A stretch of DNA of 64,000 nt from Pseudoduganella umbonata (GCF_014192225.1 NZ_JACHXS010000005.1:186001-250000); one strand, 5' to 3'. Counted from the stretch's first letter, positions 26,851-37,157 are shown. Program-made: numbers and translations. The notes: generated from the letters alone by a model not told the origin.

Positions 26851-29619
26851 TCAGAAGAACTTGTACTTCAGGTTGAACGACAGCGCCCGCCCGCGCGGAT
26901 CGGCCACGCGGGGATCCCAGCCGGCGCCCACCACCTCGTCCACGTTGTGCGCCGTGAACGGCGGGTCTTCGTCGAGCAGGTTCTGGATGCCGACCGTCAG
27001 CGTGGTGTTTTTAAAGCCGGTGTACGTGGCCGACACGTCGTACTTCGTGTAATGGTGCACGCGCGGATCGAAACCGGCCGGGAAGCCGCCCTTGCCGCCG
27101 TTCGGCACCTGGTCGTTGTAGCCCGAGGCATAGCGTTGCAGCAGCAGTCCGCTCCAGTTGCCTTTCGAGACCGTCACGCTGGCGCTGTGCTTCCAGCGCA
27201 GGTACACGTCGCGCGTGTTGAACTGGCTGACCTGCTCCTTGTAATCCTGGCCCTCGAACTCGGCGAACTTGAAGCTGTCCATGTAGGTGCCGTCCAGTAC
27301 CGCCGCGTACTTGAAGCCGCCGAATTGACTCCCTGCTGTTCCGTCATAGCGAAGCCCGACGTCCACGCCCCGCGTCTTCAGGCCCGCCGCATTGATCCAG
27401 CCCGCCTCCACGTGGTCGATCACGCCGGAGGCCGGGTCGCGCACGATGTACTGCTGCAGGTACTGCCAGTTCTGCAGCACCACCTGCGGCGTGCGGTTCA
27501 GGATGCGGTCCTTGATGTTGATCGCCCACCAGTCCAGCGACAGCGAGAAATTCCTGAACGGCTCGGCCACGATGCCCAGCGTGCCCTGCTTCGACGTTTC
27601 CGGCCGCAGGCCCGGATTGCCGCCCGTGTTGTAGTCGAGGCGGGGGATGGCGCAGAAGTCCGGGTTACCCGGGTTGCGCGCGCAGCCTTCCTGGTCGATC
27701 ACGCCGTTCGGCAGTTCCTGCGACAGCCGGCCCGCGTACAGCTGGGTGAAGCTGGGCGCCAGGAAGCCCTTGCTGGCCGAGCCGCGGAACATCAGCCGTT
27801 CGGTCGGCTGGTAGCGGAACGCCACCTTCGGGTTGGTGGTGGCGCCGATCAGGCTGTAGTTGTCCTTGCGGATGGCCAGCTGCACTTCGAGGTCCTTGAT
27901 GACCGGCACCAGCGCTTCGGCATACACGGCGCGGATGTAGCGCGTGGCCTGGTCCAGGTTCGCGTTGCCCGGGGCCTGCCAGATCCGCGTGGCATCCACG
28001 ACCTGCGCGAACGAATACGTTTCCTTGCGCAGGTCGAAGCCGGCCGCCATCGACACGGCGCCGGCAGGCAGGTCGAACACTTCACCGGAGATCGCGCCGT
28101 CGAACTGCGTCATTGTGGTACGCCCCTGGTTCAGGCGGCCGTAGAACTTGGCCGATTCGATCAGGTCCATCGCCTGCTGCGTCTGCGACTGCCCAGGGCC
28201 GGTCCACGGATTGATGATGCCGGTCCCCATCGCGGCGTACAGCTTGTCCGTCCACGCATAGCCGTCGACCAGGTCCACCGAAGACTTGCTGCCGGACTTC
28301 GACAGCCCCAGCTTGTAGTCGTACTTGCCGCCCAGCGTGCCTTCCAGCGCCACCAGCGCGCGGTAGTTATCCATCACCACGTCCTGCGTGCGGTTGCCGA
28401 CCGGCGTGGCGCGCCATTTGTACAGGATCGGCCTGGTGCGGTCGTAGCTGGCGATGTAGGCCGACAGGTCCTGGTAGTACGGGCCACCCACCGGATAGGC
28501 GTTGCCGGCGGCCAGCGTGGTGGAAATCTGCAGCGGCGTCAGCTCGGCGGTGGTTTCCGTGCGCGAGCCTAGCAGCTCGACGAACATGCGGTGGTCGGCA
28601 TTGAGCTTGAACGTACCGCGCGACACGCCCGTGGTGCGCTCGACCGGGAACGACATCACGTAGTCGCCGCCGTAGTCATAGGCGCAGGAGTATTTCGTGC
28701 GCGTGATCGGCGTGACATTGGTCCACAGTTCGCTTGCGTATTGCGACATGCCGGGCACGGAATCGCAATTGCCCTGCAGGCTCAGGAGGTTGGCCTGCAG
28801 GTAGGTGGTGCTGTCGCCCGGCATGAGGAAACCGGTGCCCAGCGCACTGCCGGCGCCGGTGAGCAGGTTGGCGTACGGCGTGCCGGTGGTGTCCGGCGAC
28901 AGGCCGCGCCACGGCTGGTAGCCGTTGGCGAAATCGCGCTGGCTCGATGCCAGCTTCTCGTTCACGTCGCGCGTCACGCTGGCCATCACATTCCAGCCAT
29001 CGGTGTCCAGGTTGCCCACGCCACCCAGCAGCGTGTAGCGGCGTTCCATGCCGCCACCGGCTTCGGTGCCGTTCAGCGTGGTCGACGCTTCCAGGCCTTC
29101 GTAATCGGTCTTCAGGATGAAGTTGACCACGCCGCCGATCGCATCGGTGCCGTAGATCGCCGAGGCGCCGTCCTTGAGGATTTCCACCCGCGCGATCGCC
29201 GCCAGCGGGATCGAATTCAGGTCGACGGCCTTGCCGCTGCCGCCATTGTTGCCCATGCGGCGGCCGTTCAGCAGCACCAGCGTGGCGTTCGGGCCGAGGC
29301 CGCGCAGCGAGGCGAACGAAGCGCCTCCGGAGGTACGGTCGGCGTCCGCACCGAAGACGTTGTTCCCCGACGTCATGTTGTCGGCCCCCGTGCCGTTGGC
29401 CGACACCAGCCGCAGCAACTGCTCGGCACTGGTCACGCCGGCCTTCTGGATCGTGTCGAGCGTGATCGTCTGCACCGGCAGCGCGCCTTCCTTGGCCACC
29501 CGCTTGATGCTCGAACCGGTGATTTCCACGCGCTGCATCGGCTGCGCCGCTTACTGGGCGATGGCAGGACCCACGACACCCATCAGCGCGATCATGTGCG
29601 CCAGTTTCTTTACTTTCAC
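26851..29619 (-). pseudogene. TonB-dependent receptor interrupted by one in-frame stop
   Basis: A 923-codon frame read from GTG 29619 (GGGAG upstream). Codons 1-22 give a signal peptide ending VVGPAIAQ, then TAA at 29551-29553, then the frame continues without shift as AAQPMQRVEITGSSIKRV, plug domain (LLRLVSANGTGAD, NGRRMGNNGG, VDLNSIPLAAIARVEILKDGASAIYGTDAIGG) and a full barrel ending YKFF. One base change (CAA to TAA) would explain it. The rest is intact, so the mutation is recent, or it is a sequencing error. Without it: an Asn/peptide- or sugar-type large receptor. Confidence 0.82.
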
Positions 29620-29748
29620 AAGCTTCTCCCGATGTTCAAGTGGTGCTTGCCGGCCCTCGCCTTCCGGTTCGCGTCGATCGGGCGGCGCTGTCGATGCAGC
29701 AGCCTGTCCCGCGCATTCATGTTCATGCATGGAATGCATATCTTTATG

Positions 29749-31512
29749 CTATTCCTTCCGGGACATTTTAGCGGCACGATCCCGGCTGGATGGCTGCACG
29801 TCCAGATATCGCCAGTTGGTGAATTCGACGGGGTGCCGCTTGTAGTTTTTTAACCACGGTTGGCGGATGTCCGCCGAGATCGGGTGCGTCAGCAGCACCC
29901 ATGGATTGTAGGCATGCAGCAGGTCGGCCATTTCGCCGTACAGCTTCGTGCGGGCCGGGCTGTCGGACATTTGCCGCGCCTGTTCGTAGCGCACGTTGTA
30001 GGCCGGCAGGTTGAAGCGGGCATAGTTGGCGCGCCCCACGTTGGCGCCATACAGCAGCTGGTAGAAGTTGTCGCCATCGGGGAAGTCGGCCACCCAGTTC
30101 GTCTCGAACATCATCACCTTGCCCAGCCGGGAAGCCTTGATGATCTCGGTCTTCTTGTCGGTCACGAAGGCCACGCGCAGGTGCAGCGATTCGAACGTCT
30201 TGCGCCACATCTCGTCGCGCAGGCGGCCGACCATCGTCGGTTCGCTGTGCATCGTCAGCACCAGCGCCCGGCCGTCGGGCTGCGTGCGGTAGCCATCGCT
30301 GCCCTGTTTCAAATTGCGGCGGTAGCCATACCGGTCCAGCAGCGCGCGTGCCAGCGGCAGGTCGTGGACGACGGGGCTGCGGTACGCCGGATCGTAGCCC
30401 AGCACGTTCGGCGGCAGCGGCGACTGCGCCGGGATGGCCAGCCCCTTCTTCAGCAGGGCCACGTCCTGCGCGCCGTCGTAGGCCAGCGCGATGGCCCGGC
30501 GCAGCGCCACCTTGTCCGGCGTGTAGCCGCCGATGACGGGGTGCTCCATGTTCATCCACAGGTAATACGTCTGCAGCACGGGAAATGGTTCGAGCACCAT
30601 GCCGCGGCGCGCCAGGCCAGGCTTGAGCACCGGCGTTTGCGAGCCTGGGTCGAGTACCAGGTCGCGCATCGATTCGGGCACCTGCTCGATGTAGTCGAAT
30701 TCTCCGTTCAGGTAGCCGAGCACGCGCGACTGGTACTCCTCCATGATCTTCACCTCGACGCGGTCGACCAGCGGCAGTTGTTTTCCCTGCCAGCGCTGGT
30801 GGTAGCCGGGGTTGGCCAGCAGCGTGATCCGGTCGCTGCGCTTCCATTCGCCGATGCGGAACGGTCCGCTGCCGACCGGGTGGCTGCCCACCTGGCTGCC
30901 GTATTTTTCCGCCACTTCGCGGGCCACGGCGCCGGTGGCCGGCAGCGCCAGATAGAACGGCAGGCCCGGATCGGGCGCGCGCAGGCGCAATTGCAGCGTG
31001 TAGCGGTCGATGGCCCGCAGGCCGGCAATTTCCGTCGCATGGTCGAATTTTCGCCGCAGCGCATCATCGCCCAGCAGCTTGCCCTCGAACAGGAACAGCC
31101 ACGGCGACTTCAGCGCCGGGTCGTACAATCGCCTGATCGCATACACGTAGTCGGCCGCCGTCACCTCGCGCGGCTTGCCGCCGAACGCGGGATCGGGGGC
31201 GAAATACATGCCGGGCCTGAGCCGCATGGTCCACGTGGTGCCGGCCGCATCGACGGACGGCATGGCCGCCAGCGAGTTGGCACGCAACTTCACCGGGCGC
31301 GCCAGGTAGTCGTAGCGCAGCATCGGATCGAACAGGTTTTCCAGCAGCGACAGGCTGGCCAGGTCCGAGGCGACGGCCGGATCGAGGCCGGTTTCACCGG
31401 TGGACAACAGCGCGCGTAACACTTTCGGTTGCGCGGCGCAGGTGCCGGCTGATATCGCTGCAAAAGCGGCGGCCAGCACGATGGCGGTCGCGAATTGGCG
31501 GACTCGGTTCAT
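29749..31512 (-). CDS. ABC transporter substrate-binding protein, peptide type
   Basis: 587 aa. Signal peptide at 1-27 (AAISAGTCAAQ), then a DppA/OppA-type fold: LDPAVASDLASLSLLENLFDPML, WTMRLRPGMYFAPDP, VGSGPFRIGEW, ALRRAIALAYD. It should bind peptides or similar solutes in the periplasm. No ABC permease or ATPase genes are adjacent, so it is an orphan component. The start was placed at the Met before the signal peptide; a long upstream open frame is antisense to the next gene. Confidence 0.88.
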   Translation of the reverse strand: MNRVRQFATAIVLAAAFAAISAGTCAAQPKVLRALLSTGETGLDPAVASDLASLSLLENLFDPMLRYDYLARPVKLRANSLAAMPSVDAAGTTWTMRLRPGMYFAPDPAFGGKPREVTAADYVYAIRRLYDPALKSPWLFLFEGKLLGDDALRRKFDHATEIAGLRAIDRYTLQLRLRAPDPGLPFYLALPATGAVAREVAEKYGSQVGSHPVGSGPFRIGEWKRSDRITLLANPGYHQRWQGKQLPLVDRVEVKIMEEYQSRVLGYLNGEFDYIEQVPESMRDLVLDPGSQTPVLKPGLARRGMVLEPFPVLQTYYLWMNMEHPVIGGYTPDKVALRRAIALAYDGAQDVALLKKGLAIPAQSPLPPNVLGYDPAYRSPVVHDLPLARALLDRYGYRRNLKQGSDGYRTQPDGRALVLTMHSEPTMVGRLRDEMWRKTFESLHLRVAFVTDKKTEIIKASRLGKVMMFETNWVADFPDGDNFYQLLYGANVGRANYARFNLPAYNVRYEQARQMSDSPARTKLYGEMADLLHAYNPWVLLTHPISADIRQPWLKNYKRHPVEFTNWRYLDVQPSSRDRAAKMSRKE

Positions 31513-31641
31513 GTGGCGCAGCATAAACCAGCGGCGGGGATGGCGCCTGCCGCGACAATTTTTTCGCATGCGCGACCGGCACTTTGCCACCGAGCACTCT
31601 ATACTTTGCCTGCAAAATCGCGTTCCACTATCCTTTCGCTT

Positions 31642-32880
31642 ATGTCTCTTAACTATATCTGGGCCGGTTTCTTCCTCGTCGGCTTCGCGGCCGCCCTCGC
31701 CCAGTGGATCTTCCTCGGCGATACGGAGATCTTCAAGAAGATCATCGACGGCACGTTCGAATCGGCGCGCAGCGGCGTGATGGACATCGCACTGCCGCTG
31801 GCCGGCGTGATGACGCTGTGGCTGGGCATCATGAACATCGGCGAAAAGGCCGGCGCCATCGCCTGGTTCGCGAAGATGATCGCGCCGTTCTTCTCGCGCA
31901 TCTTCCCCGAGGTACCGAAGGACCACCCGGCCACCGGCCACATGGTGATGAATTTCTCGGCCAACTTGCTCGGCCTGGACAACGCCGCCACGCCGTTCGG
32001 CCTGAAGGCGATGGAAAGCCTGCAGTCGCTGAACCCGGACAAGGATACCGCCAGCAACGCGCAGATCATGTTCCTGGTGCTGCACACCTCCGGCCTCACG
32101 CTGATCCCGCTGGCGATCATGGCGCAGCGCTCGATCCTCGGCGCGGCCGACCCGTCGGACATCTTCATTCCCTGCATGATCGCCACCTATGTCGCCACCG
32201 TGGCCGGCATCATCGCGGTGTCGATCCGCCAGAAAATCAACCTGTTCGATTCCGTGCTGCTGTCGTGGATCGGCGGCATCACGGCGGCGATCGTGGCGAT
32301 GATCTGGTACTTCACCAATTTCCTGACGAAGCCGGAAATCGAAACGGTGTCGAAGGTGGCCAGCAACCTGATCCTGATGGGCGTGATCACCGTGTTCCTG
32401 GTCGGCGCGATGCGCAAGAAGGTCAATGTCTACGAGGCGTTCATCGAGGGTGCGAAAGGCGGCATCCAGACCTCGCTCACCGTGATTCCCTACCTGGTCG
32501 GCATGCTGGTGGCGATCGGCGTGTTCCGCAACGCCGGCGTGTTCGGCTTCCTCGTCAGCGGCTTCGAATGGTTCTTCTCGGCGCTCGGCATGAACACCGA
32601 TTTCGTGCCGGCGCTGCCGACCGCGCTGATGAAGCCCCTGTCCGGCAGCGGCTCGAAGGCGATGATGATCGATGCGATGCAGACCTACGGCCCCGATTCG
32701 TTCGTCGGCCGCCTGGCCTGCATCTTCCAGGGCTCGGCGGACACCACGTTCTACATCGTGGCGCTGTACTTCGGTTCGGTGGGCATCCGCAGGACGCGCT
32801 ACGCGATCTCGTGCGGCCTGATCGCCGACCTGGCCGGCGTGATCACCGCGATCTGCGTGGCCTACGTGTTCTTTGGTTGA
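31642..32880 (+). CDS. SpmA/SpmB-like fused membrane protein (nucleoside recognition domains)
   Basis: 412 aa, polytopic. Two Gate (nucleoside recognition) domains in one chain: an SpmA-like half (residues 45-220, with MVMNFSANLLGLDNAATPFGLKAM) and an SpmB-like half (290-410, with PLSGSGSKAMMIDAM and GSADTTFYIVALYFG). In Bacillus the halves are separate spore maturation proteins. Here, in a non-sporulating host, the transport function is unknown. PBP4 gene follows 10 bp later, pointing to a cell-wall role. Confidence 0.88.
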   Translation: MSLNYIWAGFFLVGFAAALAQWIFLGDTEIFKKIIDGTFESARSGVMDIALPLAGVMTLWLGIMNIGEKAGAIAWFAKMIAPFFSRIFPEVPKDHPATGHMVMNFSANLLGLDNAATPFGLKAMESLQSLNPDKDTASNAQIMFLVLHTSGLTLIPLAIMAQRSILGAADPSDIFIPCMIATYVATVAGIIAVSIRQKINLFDSVLLSWIGGITAAIVAMIWYFTNFLTKPEIETVSKVASNLILMGVITVFLVGAMRKKVNVYEAFIEGAKGGIQTSLTVIPYLVGMLVAIGVFRNAGVFGFLVSGFEWFFSALGMNTDFVPALPTALMKPLSGSGSKAMMIDAMQTYGPDSFVGRLACIFQGSADTTFYIVALYFGSVGIRRTRYAISCGLIADLAGVITAICVAYVFFG

Positions 32881-32890
32881 GGGAGTAGCG

Positions 32891-34525
32891 ATGCGAGTGA
32901 CGATGCGGCTGCGTACACTGGCCCTGGTCGGCCTGTTCGTCTTCACGGGCGCGCGCGCCGAACTGCCCGAACCGGTGGCCAGGCTGGCCTACGCGGCCGG
33001 CATTCCCGAGGAAGCGATCGGCGCCATCGTGCTGCGCGGCGACACGATCCTCGTCTCCAACGAGGCCGACCGGCCGATGCTGCCGGCGTCGACGATGAAG
33101 GTGATCACGTCCGTCGTTGCGCTCGACCAGCTGGGGCCCGCGTTCCGCGGCCGTACGGAATTGCGCAGCAGTGGCGATATCGTCAACGGCACGCTGAAGG
33201 GCGACCTGCTGGTGCGCGGCGGCGCCGACCTGGACTTCACCGAGGATGCGCTGGTCCACCTGCTGGAGCGCCTGCGTGCCCAGGGCGTGCGCAGGATCGC
33301 CGGCGACCTGGTGCTGGACCGCCAGCTGTTCCAGCCGCCCCGCGCCGACGTGGGCAAGCCGCAGTTCGACGAGGCGCCGGAAGCGTATTACAACGTCATC
33401 CCCGACGCGCTGCTGCTGAACATGAACCTGCTGACGGTGGACATGGATTCGCACGGCAACGGTGCCGTGAAGGCGGCGATCCTGCCGGAGCTGGACCGTG
33501 TCGACGTGCGCTCCGGCCAGGCGCTGGTGAATGCCGACTGCGCCGCCTGGGAAGATGGCTGGAAGCCGCCCACCGTTGCCAGGAATGGCGGGCGGCTGAC
33601 GGTTACGCTGCACGGCACCTTCCCCCGCAACTGCCGGCAGAGCTACCGCATCAACGTGCTCGATCGCGACGATTACGCGGACCGCCTGTTCCGCGCCACG
33701 TGGAAGCGGCTGGGCGGCACCATCGCCGGCAAGACGCGCACGGTGGACCTGGCCGAGCACACGTCCGCGCTGGCCGCGGCCGCCGCGGCGCAGGGCGCGA
33801 TCGGCAGCGCGGACGGCACCGCGTCTTCAGCCGCGTCCTCATCCTCGTCCCCGGGCGGCACCGACGTGGACGGCACGCGGCTGCTGGCGCAGCACCTCTC
33901 GCGCGCGCTGCCGGAACTGGTGCGCGACACGATGAAGGTATCCGACAACGCGTGGGCCAGGACGCTGTTCCTGTCGCTGGGCAGCCTGCAGGGCGATGAG
34001 ACGCTGGGCAGCCGCCCGCTGCCGGCCGGGCAGCGGCTGGCGATGCTGATGGCGGCGAACGGGGGCGACACGTCGATGCCGTCCAGCACGCAGGCGCGCG
34101 CCGAAGCCGTGGTGCGCGACTGGTTCAAGCGGCACGGCATCGACGACAGCGGCATGGTGGTGGAAAACGGTTCCGGGCTGTCGCGCATCGAGCGGCTGCG
34201 CCCCGTGCAGCTGGCCGCCGTGCTGGCCGCCGCGGAGGAATCGCCGTGGGCGCCGGAATTCCAGGCCAGCCTGCCGATCGTCGGCGTCGACGGCACGATG
34301 AAGCGGCGGCTGAAGGGCACCGTGGCGGCCTCGCGGGCCCGCATCAAGACCGGCACCCTGCGCAGCGGCGTGGCGGTCGCCGGCTACGTGCCGGACGCGA
34401 ATGGCGAGCAGTGCATCGTGGTCGCCATCATTAACCACGACAACATCGACCACGCCACCGGGCGGGGCATCGTCGACGCGCTGATCGAGTGGACCGCCAA
34501 CAGCAGCGCCGCGTCGCCGATGTAA
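32891..34525 (+). CDS. dacB: D-alanyl-D-alanine carboxypeptidase/endopeptidase (PBP4)
   Basis: 544 aa with a signal peptide. Family motifs: SxxK as STMK in MLPASTMKVITSV, SxN as SDN in KVSDNAWARTL, KTG in ARIKTGTLRSGVAVAGYV. It trims D-Ala or cuts cross-links in the periplasm. A low-complexity Ala/Ser/Gly insertion (33770-33870) lies between domains. GGGAG precedes the ATG, 10 bp after the SpmAB-like gene: likely operon. Confidence 0.93.
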   Translation: MRVTMRLRTLALVGLFVFTGARAELPEPVARLAYAAGIPEEAIGAIVLRGDTILVSNEADRPMLPASTMKVITSVVALDQLGPAFRGRTELRSSGDIVNGTLKGDLLVRGGADLDFTEDALVHLLERLRAQGVRRIAGDLVLDRQLFQPPRADVGKPQFDEAPEAYYNVIPDALLLNMNLLTVDMDSHGNGAVKAAILPELDRVDVRSGQALVNADCAAWEDGWKPPTVARNGGRLTVTLHGTFPRNCRQSYRINVLDRDDYADRLFRATWKRLGGTIAGKTRTVDLAEHTSALAAAAAAQGAIGSADGTASSAASSSSSPGGTDVDGTRLLAQHLSRALPELVRDTMKVSDNAWARTLFLSLGSLQGDETLGSRPLPAGQRLAMLMAANGGDTSMPSSTQARAEAVVRDWFKRHGIDDSGMVVENGSGLSRIERLRPVQLAAVLAAAEESPWAPEFQASLPIVGVDGTMKRRLKGTVAASRARIKTGTLRSGVAVAGYVPDANGEQCIVVAIINHDNIDHATGRGIVDALIEWTANSSAASPM

Positions 34526-34547
34526 CCCGGTTCCAGCCCCAGGAAAT

Positions 34548-34588
34548 GTTGCCGGAAAAATGGGGACGTACCCCATTTTTCGAGCAAC
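34548..34588. repeat. 41-bp palindrome after dacB
   Basis: Near-perfect palindrome with GTTGC/GCAAC ends, GAAAAATGGGG/CCCCATTTTTC inner arms and an ACGTA centre. Probably a repeat-family member; could also terminate dacB (T run inside). Confidence 0.7.
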
Positions 34589-34597
34589 ATTTTCTTT

Positions 34598-34697
34598 CTA
34601 CAGCACCCGGATCAGAAAAATAGGTGTCTGTCACCGGTTTTGGAGAAATGTTTCAAAAAAGCCGGTGTCTGTCACCGGTTTTCGCTACAGCACCCGG
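34598..34697. repeat. CTGTCACCGGTTTT repeats flanked by a 13-bp direct repeat
   Basis: Two copies of GGTGTCTGTCACCGGTTTT (14-mer cores at 34628-34641 and 34669-34682) separated by GAAATGTTTCAAAAAA, the set flanked by direct repeats CTACAGCACCCGG at 34598-34610 and 34685-34697. The right copy is the 3' end of ddpX. Same family as 59055-59178. Confidence 0.8.
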
Positions 34698-35296
34698 GTA
34701 AATCCTGCGCGCACGGCTTCCCGGTCGCCGCAGTCGAAATGCCACCACTCGCTGTTGATGCCGACGAAGCCGGCACCGAGCATGGCGTCGCGCAGCAGCT
34801 GGCGGTTGGCGGCCTGCTGCGCGGTCAACCGGCCGGCGGCCAGCATTTCCCGCTCCAGGGCCGGGTGCGACAGCTCCGTCATGTCGTCGAAACCGGTGCC
34901 CATGTCGAGTTCCCGGCCGGCTTCGTCGACGATCGTCGCGTCCACCGCCATGCCGTACGAATGGATCGAGCCGCGCGCCGGGTCGGCCAGGTACATGCGC
35001 AGCCCGGTGCCGGCCAGCGCTTCCCATAACTGTTCCTGCACGCGGTGGGGGCGCAGCGCGTCGAGGATCAGCAGCGTGCAGCCGGGCCGCCGCGCCGCCA
35101 GCCACGCCGCGGCGCGCTCGACCGCGTCGGCCGCCTCGCGGTGCAGCCAGGCGCAATCGAGCGGGGAGTACAGGTCGCGGCCGACGAAGTTGTGCGGCGT
35201 CGCATAGCGCAGGTCGATGCCGATGCCGGCGATCGTCGACAGGTGGCGGTAGTCCGGGTGGGCCGGTACCTGCTCGCTGGTGATCGTACGCGTCAT
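34685..35296 (-). CDS. ddpX: D-alanyl-D-alanine dipeptidase (VanX/DdpX)
   Basis: 203 aa. Zinc dipeptidase motifs: SIHSYGMAVDATIVD (zinc His and Asp), catalytic Glu and zinc His in SEWWHFD. It splits D-Ala-D-Ala, here most likely to use murein-derived dipeptide, since no van resistance genes are around. ATG 35296 has GGAAGGA. Last gene of the seven-gene minus-strand recycling operon. Confidence 0.92.
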   Translation of the reverse strand: MTRTITSEQVPAHPDYRHLSTIAGIGIDLRYATPHNFVGRDLYSPLDCAWLHREAADAVERAAAWLAARRPGCTLLILDALRPHRVQEQLWEALAGTGLRMYLADPARGSIHSYGMAVDATIVDEAGRELDMGTGFDDMTELSHPALEREMLAAGRLTAQQAANRQLLRDAMLGAGFVGINSEWWHFDCGDREAVRAGFTRVL

Positions 35297-35347
35297 GCCG
35301 ATCCTTCCGTGCACTGTCAGGGTGGGGAAACCCTACGGTTCAACGCT

Positions 35348-36217
35348 TCAGGACGTGACAGCCCCGGTGGCGGCCGGTGCCGGCTGCGATGTTGGCTGAG
35401 GCGCGGCCGGAGATGCGGGCTTCGGCGTGGTCAGAACTTCCAGGATCGCCGCGCTCTCGGCATCCGGCCAGCCATCCCAGTTCGCCTGCCGGTACTTGGT
35501 CTGGAACGCCACCAGCACATTGTGCGTGGCTTCATCCAGCACCCCGGTATTCGGCACCGCGTAGCCGTGCTGTCCCAGCTTTTTCTGGAACCAGGCGATA
35601 TCCGGCATGGCCGCTTCGAAGCGCGCCTTGTGCTGCGCCACCGCGTTCGCGTCCGGCCACAGGATCAGGCCGGCGTCGGCCAGCTGCTTCCACGGGAACA
35701 GCGGGCCGGGATCCTGCTTGCGCTGGGGTGCGATGTCCGAGTGGGCCAGGAAGTTTTCCGGGGCCACGTTGTGGCGCCTGGCCAGGTCCTTCAGCAGGAG
35801 GATCAGCTGGTCGATCTGCGCCTGCGGGAACGGGTAGTACTGGCGGCGGCCGTCCGGCGTCAGCGTGAAACCCGGGTTGACGATCTCGATGCCGATCGAG
35901 CTGTTGTTCAGGTTCGTGTAGCTCTTCCAGCTCGACAGGCCGGCATGCCAGGCCGCGTTCTTTTCATCCACCAGCGCGTAGAACTTCGGCTGTGCCTCGT
36001 CGGTCAGCAGGTAGTGGGCGCTGACTTCCCTCTCCGTCAGGATCATGATGGAGCGCTGCAGGTCCGACACCGTGTAGTGCAGCACGATGAAGCGCACGCG
36101 GCTCGCCTGGCCCTTCGATGTCAGCGAGTGATCGACCTTGTACGGCGGTGCCGGGGGCGTGGTGGCGCAGCCGGCCAGCGCGGCGGCGAACAGGGTGGCA
36201 AGAAGGATTTTCTTCAT
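35348..36217 (-). CDS. amiD: N-acetylmuramoyl-L-alanine amidase, AmiD-like lipoprotein
   Basis: 289 aa. Lipoprotein signal with LAGC lipobox (Cys17). Amidase_2 domain at 40-185: zinc ligands in FIVLHYTVS and HSDIAPQRKQDPGPLFPW, plus IGIEIVN. A peptidoglycan-binding domain follows (WFQKKLGQHGYAVPNTGVLDEAT), then a Pro/Ala tail. It cuts MurNAc-peptide bonds at the outer membrane. The start is 3 bp after the kinase stop. Confidence 0.93.
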   Translation of the reverse strand: MKKILLATLFAAALAGCATTPPAPPYKVDHSLTSKGQASRVRFIVLHYTVSDLQRSIMILTEREVSAHYLLTDEAQPKFYALVDEKNAAWHAGLSSWKSYTNLNNSSIGIEIVNPGFTLTPDGRRQYYPFPQAQIDQLILLLKDLARRHNVAPENFLAHSDIAPQRKQDPGPLFPWKQLADAGLILWPDANAVAQHKARFEAAMPDIAWFQKKLGQHGYAVPNTGVLDEATHNVLVAFQTKYRQANWDGWPDAESAAILEVLTTPKPASPAAPQPTSQPAPAATGAVTS

Positions 36218-36220
36218 CGG

Positions 36221-37150
36221 TCAGGTCTTCGTTGGTTCGGGCCGGATGGCCAGGCGGGCGGCCGCCGCGTGCGGCCGCACCGTTCTTTGTTCGATCGACA
36301 GTATCGCGTGTCCAGGCACCTGCAGCGCTTCCCGCATCGCCTGCGCGATCAGCGGATGCAATGCCGCGGCCCGCCCCGACAGCACGATGGGCCGCACGCC
36401 GAAGCGCGCCACCAGCGCCTGCGCCAGCCGGGCCAGTTCGACGCCGGCCTGCCGCAGGATCTCGCGCGCCTCTTCATCCTCGTCCGCGCTGCGGGCCACG
36501 GCCAATGCCAGCTGGCCGATCTCGCCCCGTTCGCGCGTGTAGATGAACTGCCGCGAGAACGACCAGTCGCTACCGCCCACGTGGTCGAACACCGCGTGCG
36601 CCAGCGGCGAATCGCGCCATGCGCCAGGCTGCTCGTCCTCGCGGCGCCAGATGCGGCGCATCGCTTCGCGCGCGATCCAGAAGCCGCCGCCGCCATCGTC
36701 GAGCACGACGCCGCGGCCGCCGGCGCGGTGCAGGGTGCCCTCCGCATCGATGAACGCGGCGATCGAGCCGGTACCGGCATAAACGAGGTAGCCGGCACCC
36801 GGCTCGAACGCGTCGCGGCAGGCGATCTCGATATCGTTGCACAGGCTGACGTCTTGCGGCGCCACGCCGAGCAGTTCAGTGAGCCAGCCGGCCAGCAATG
36901 GCGCATCGCCGCCGAACCCCGTCAGCCCGGCGTTGATGCGCCGCGGCCGGCCATGCACCCGCGCCGCATCCAGTACCTCGTGCGCCAGCGCCTCGAAGGT
37001 GGCGCGCAGCCGCTCCCGCCCTGCCGCGCTGGCCATCTGCAGCGCGGACAATCCGGCCACCTGCCCCTCGGCCACGATCGCGCCGGCGGCATCGGCCAGC
37101 GCCCAGCGCGTTTGCGTGCCGCCCGCGTCGATGCCGAGACCGGTGTCCAT
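36221..37150 (-). CDS. N-acetylglucosamine kinase-like (BadF/BcrA ATPase family)
   Basis: 309 aa. ASKHA fold: phosphate 1 loop LGIDAGGTQTRWALAD, then NAGLTGFGG, LCNDIEIAC, VYAGTGSIAAF, and DDGGGGFWIAREA. It should phosphorylate GlcNAc or MurNAc-type amino sugars released from murein. It lies between GHL10 (7 bp) and amiD (3 bp), which supports this role. Confidence 0.87.
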   Translation of the reverse strand: MDTGLGIDAGGTQTRWALADAAGAIVAEGQVAGLSALQMASAAGRERLRATFEALAHEVLDAARVHGRPRRINAGLTGFGGDAPLLAGWLTELLGVAPQDVSLCNDIEIACRDAFEPGAGYLVYAGTGSIAAFIDAEGTLHRAGGRGVVLDDGGGGFWIAREAMRRIWRREDEQPGAWRDSPLAHAVFDHVGGSDWSFSRQFIYTRERGEIGQLALAVARSADEDEEAREILRQAGVELARLAQALVARFGVRPIVLSGRAAALHPLIAQAMREALQVPGHAILSIEQRTVRPHAAAARLAIRPEPTKT

Positions 37151-37157
37151 GGGCGCC

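Noticed and set aside
31525..32946. Upstream extension of the peptide-binding protein frame
   Set aside because: Lies antisense to the SpmAB-like gene and precedes a clear signal peptide start at 31512.
34685..35296. Vancomycin resistance vanX
   Set aside because: The enzyme family fits, but there are no vanH/vanA genes and the context is murein recycling in a Gram-negative host.
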